From Gaiellasilicea sp963749515 (lineage in GTDB: Bacteria; Actinomycetota; Thermoleophilia; Gaiellales; Gaiellaceae), in NCBI GenBank assembly GCA_963749515.1, contig CAVVMR010000011.1, positions 1 to 64,000 on the forward strand: 64,000 bases of DNA. Reading direction: 5' to 3'. Shown piece by piece: positions 61,461 through 64,000 of this stretch. A program made the translations under genes and the position numbers. The notes below the pieces were generated by a model. That model searched no databases, was not told the DNA's origin, and worked only from the letters and a program-made list of their open reading frames with translations. Every line of letters starts with the position of its first letter. The stretch's first letter is position 1.

Positions 61461-63388
61461 GCAGTCAAGCGGGAGGGCTGCGCCGGAGCCGACGTGCCCG
61501 CCTGCGCCCGGGGCAGGTACTCCGACAACCAGACCTCGAGCATCAGGACGGAGAGGAGGACGTAGGTGTTGCCGCCCACTCCGTCGGCCTGCCCTCTGAC
61601 GAGCTTCTCGACCTCGCCGCGGTCGAGCATCTCCGCGTACCGAGGGTTGGGCCCGAGGAGGTAATCGGAGATCGCGCCGCGTGTCTGCGCGCGGAACCAA
61701 CCGTCGACGGCCGAGTTGAAGAAGCCGATCTTCGGCTTGTCGATGATCCGGTCGGGGACGAGGCCCCGTGCCGCGTGCTTGAGCACGTGCTTCGTCTCGA
61801 GGTTGCGCCCCTTGCGATGCACCTTCAGGTTGGCGGGCATCGAGGCGCACAGCGCGACGAAGTGATGATCGAGGAACGGGACCCGCACCTCGAGCGAATG
61901 CGCCATCGACGCGCGGTCGAAGTAGTGGAGCATGTCGTCGGCGAGCCCGAGCTGGCCGTCGAGGAAGAGCGTGGCGGGAAGCGGTGCGTCCGGGAAGTCG
62001 CCGAGCCGGTAGGAGATCGCACGCAACGCCGCGTTCCCGTCGAGCTCGGCAAGCGGCCCGCGGACGAGCCTCTGCCGCATGTCGCCGGTAAGGGCACCGC
62101 TCATCGAGAGCAGCCGCTCCGCAGCGCCGGGAGCCGCGAGCGTGGAGATCGGCCGGCGCATCCGGCTGGGGCCGTGCGTCGCGACGGCGAGAGACGCGCG
62201 CCGAACCGGCGAGGGCACTCGCTGCCACAGATCCGCGATCGCGGCGGCACGATGCTTGCGGTAGCCGCCGAGCAGCTCGTCGGCGCCCTGGCCCGAGAGT
62301 GCGACGGTGACGTGCTGCGCCGCCAGCTCGGAGAGGGCGATGAAGCCGAGAGAGGAGAGATCGGCCACCGGCTCGTCGAGGTGCCAGACCAGGCGTTCGA
62401 GCGAGATCGTCTCTTCGGCGAACGAGAGCTCGAGCTCGTGATGGTTCGCTCCGAGCGTGTCGGCGACGAAGCGGGCGTCGGCGAGCTCGTTGCTCGCACC
62501 CGCCTCCTTGAAGCCGACCGCGAAGGTGTCCACCGGCCGGTCCATCTGCTTCGCCATCAGCGCCACGATCAGGCTCGAGTCGAGGCCGCCGCTGAGCATC
62601 GCGCCGAGCGGCACGTCGGCCATCAGCCGCATGCGCACCGACTCCTCGAGCTCCGCGATCAGGCGCTCGCTCCACTCCTCGACGCTGCCGCCGCGCTCCA
62701 GCGTCGGCTCCGGGTAGCTCCAGAACCGCCGCTCCTCGACGGCGCCGTTCTCGATCACGAGGATGCAGCCGGGCTCGAGCTTCTTCACGGCGGCGAGCGG
62801 TGTCGCCGGCGCCGGGAAGAACCCGAGCGAGAGGAACGTGTCGATCGCCTCGTAGTCGAGATCGGTCGGGACGAGACCGCTGGCGAGCAGGCTCTTGAGC
62901 TCGGACGCGAACACGAGCGAGTCGCCGCAGACGGCGTAGTAGATCGGCTTGATCCCGAGCCGGTCGCGCGCGATCACACCGCGGCGGCGAACCTTGTCCC
63001 AGACGACGACCCCGAACATCCCGCGCAGCTGCTCCGGGAACATCGGCCCGTACTCCTCGTACAGGTGCGGCAGGATCTCGGTGTCGCAGCGGCTCGCGAA
63101 AGTGTGGCCGCGGCGCCGCAGGTCGTCACGGATCGAGACGTGGTTGTAGAGCTCGCCGTTCTGGGCCGCCCAGATCGTGCCGTCCTCGTTCGAGAACGGC
63201 TGGTGGCCGCCCTCGACGTCGATGATGCTCAGGCGCCGCGCGCCGATCGAGGCACCAGGGGACACGTGCGTCCCTTGGTCGTTCGGGCCGCGGTGCTCCA
63301 TCGCGTCGTTCATACGTTCGAGGACGTGGTCCGGCACGACCTGCCGGGCCTCGCCGTGGATCTGGATCACTCCGCAAATGCCGCACAT
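61457..63388 (-). CDS. asnB: Asparagine synthase (glutamine-hydrolysing) family, AsnB
   Basis: A 643-residue two-domain enzyme. MCGICGVIQ puts the N-terminal nucleophile Cys2 of the class II glutamine amidotransferase in place, and the synthetase domain has the PP-loop AMLSGGLDSSLIV. In polysaccharide loci, such proteins often amidate a uronic acid or another sugar rather than aspartate (inference). Transcription starts from a promoter with TAGGTT about 9-15 bases before the ATG. The following gene overlaps by 4 bases. Confidence 0.93.
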   Translation of the reverse strand: MCGICGVIQIHGEARQVVPDHVLERMNDAMEHRGPNDQGTHVSPGASIGARRLSIIDVEGGHQPFSNEDGTIWAAQNGELYNHVSIRDDLRRRGHTFASRCDTEILPHLYEEYGPMFPEQLRGMFGVVVWDKVRRRGVIARDRLGIKPIYYAVCGDSLVFASELKSLLASGLVPTDLDYEAIDTFLSLGFFPAPATPLAAVKKLEPGCILVIENGAVEERRFWSYPEPTLERGGSVEEWSERLIAELEESVRMRLMADVPLGAMLSGGLDSSLIVALMAKQMDRPVDTFAVGFKEAGASNELADARFVADTLGANHHELELSFAEETISLERLVWHLDEPVADLSSLGFIALSELAAQHVTVALSGQGADELLGGYRKHRAAAIADLWQRVPSPVRRASLAVATHGPSRMRRPISTLAAPGAAERLLSMSGALTGDMRQRLVRGPLAELDGNAALRAISYRLGDFPDAPLPATLFLDGQLGLADDMLHYFDRASMAHSLEVRVPFLDHHFVALCASMPANLKVHRKGRNLETKHVLKHAARGLVPDRIIDKPKIGFFNSAVDGWFRAQTRGAISDYLLGPNPRYAEMLDRGEVEKLVRGQADGVGGNTYVLLSVLMLEVWLSEYLPRAQAGTSAPAQPSRLTA

Positions 63389-63451
63389 AACGTGCTCTCA
63401 ACCTAGTCGCAGACAGGCATCGCATCGACGCCCGAACGATCAGAGTTGATT

Positions 63452-64000
63452 TCACCGACCCCTGACCAGACGGCTAGGGTCGGAAGGCAGGGGTGTGAGC
63501 GCGACGGCGAGCGAGCGAAGGTGGCCGCGCCGCGCAGGCCAGCCTCCCTTCGAGACGATCGCGTGCGTCGCCGAGCCGAGCGCGACGCCGGCCCGGCCGA
63601 GGAGCGCCACGAGCTTGCTGTCGTGCTTGTTGGCGTAGCGGATCCGGCTCGCGGCGAGGATCGGCAGCAGCCCGTGCCTTGGCGCCGAGGCGCCTCCCTC
63701 GTGCTCGGCGACGGCCTCCGGCACGTAGCGCACCTCGTAGCCCGCCTTCCAGATCCTCGCGCAGATGTCCATGTCCTCGCTGTAGTGGAAGAAGCTCTCG
63801 TCGAGCCCGCCGATCTGATCGAGCACGGTTCGGCGCACGAGGAAGCACGCACCGGAGACCCACTCGATCGCGCCCGGCCGCTCGTAGACGGACGGCTCGC
63901 GGATCACCTCGTCGACCCAGGCAGCGTCGGGAAAGAGGCGGTGCAGGAAAAGCGCCTGCGCGTACGTGGAGCGGAGGCGCGGGAAGCGGCGGAGAGAGTA
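63452..64000 (-). CDS. GT2 glycosyltransferase, C-terminal part (runs off the window)
   Basis: The reading frame is open to the window edge (base 64000), so the N-terminus is missing. The visible 182 residues contain WVSGACFLVRRTVLDQIGGLDESFFHYSEDMDICARIW, typical for rhamnosyltransferase-like GT2 enzymes, and the histidine-rich acceptor site VAEHEGG. The C-terminal 60 residues (RIRYANKHDSKLVALLG) are also family-like. It is upstream of asnB on the same strand, separated by 63 bases that contain the asnB promoter. Confidence 0.85.
   Translation of the reverse strand, partial: YSLRRFPRLRSTYAQALFLHRLFPDAAWVDEVIREPSVYERPGAIEWVSGACFLVRRTVLDQIGGLDESFFHYSEDMDICARIWKAGYEVRYVPEAVAEHEGGASAPRHGLLPILAASRIRYANKHDSKLVALLGRAGVALGSATHAIVSKGGWPARRGHLRSLAVALTPLPSDPSRLVRGR

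Noticed and set aside
27966..63475. CGGCTAG as a shared regulatory box of the polysaccharide locus
   Set aside because: It occurs at 27967, 28826, 45859, 54361, 57875 and 63470 but also inside genes (3614). A rough expectation from base composition gives as many or more, so it is not enriched.

Overview
The window is high-GC DNA with short intergenic gaps, GTG and TTG starts, several promoters that look leaderless, and a dnaX-ybaB ... recR ... lysC-asd core. It also carries a collagen-like secreted protein whose N-terminal signature I associate with Thermoleophilia. I read it as an actinobacterial chromosome, probably Thermoleophilia (Gaiellales/Solirubrobacterales type). The lineage is inference; no rRNA is present.

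Region 1 (1-5702) looks like a small integrated element at a tRNA-Ser(CGA) gene. The tRNA 3' portion lies at 5621-5700 beside a frameshifted tyrosine integrase, and the intact tRNA probably lies just left of base 1. The cargo is an AAA ATPase plus subtilase pair resembling the IetAS anti-phage system, a small membrane-anchored protein and a decayed DUF4145-like fragment. Region 2 (5703-10950) holds ordinary genes: an anchored protein, a collagen-like secreted protein, tRNA-Ser(GGA), a membrane cytochrome c, clpS, an M29 aminopeptidase, a GFA protein and the SRP RNA. Region 3 (10955-13992) is bounded by an intact tRNA-Val(CAC) and a diverged 50-nt copy of its 3' part. Two divergent MFS transporters lie between them and there is no integrase.

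Region 4 (14013-28650) holds an enolase-superfamily enzyme, a SIR2-like gene divergent from an EF-Tu domain III-like protein, cupin/VOC/AlkZ-like genes, dnaX-ybaB, a primary-type sigma factor, recR, lysC-asd, a beta-carbonic anhydrase, a secreted phosphoesterase and a LuxR-type regulator that lacks the receiver phospho-acceptor. Three non-coding signals stand out: two tandem promoter+hairpin units before lysC, a 169-bp long inverted repeat joining the lysC stop to the asd start, and a structured intergenic region at 28.85-29.06 kb.

Region 5 (29101-64000) is one long exopolysaccharide locus. It has two flippases, several GT2 glycosyltransferases, an Alg14/Alg13 (PssD/PssE)-like pair, a Wzz-like co-polymerase, an O-antigen ligase-like protein, AsnB, sugar-modifying oxidoreductases and an epimerase, and a small LuxR regulator. 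In its middle sit three consecutive genes for very large secreted LamG/FN3 proteins. The first (3,229 aa) starts with a copper-radical-oxidase propeller that keeps all the metal ligands and ends in a deacetylase-like module shared with the second. It contains a 1.4-kb duplication with one visible difference. I infer a secretion, modification and surface-binding system for a polysaccharide. Many single-base frameshifts between 53 and 61.4 kb (and in the integrase) mean that several genes are broken in this sequence; at least some may be sequencing indels.
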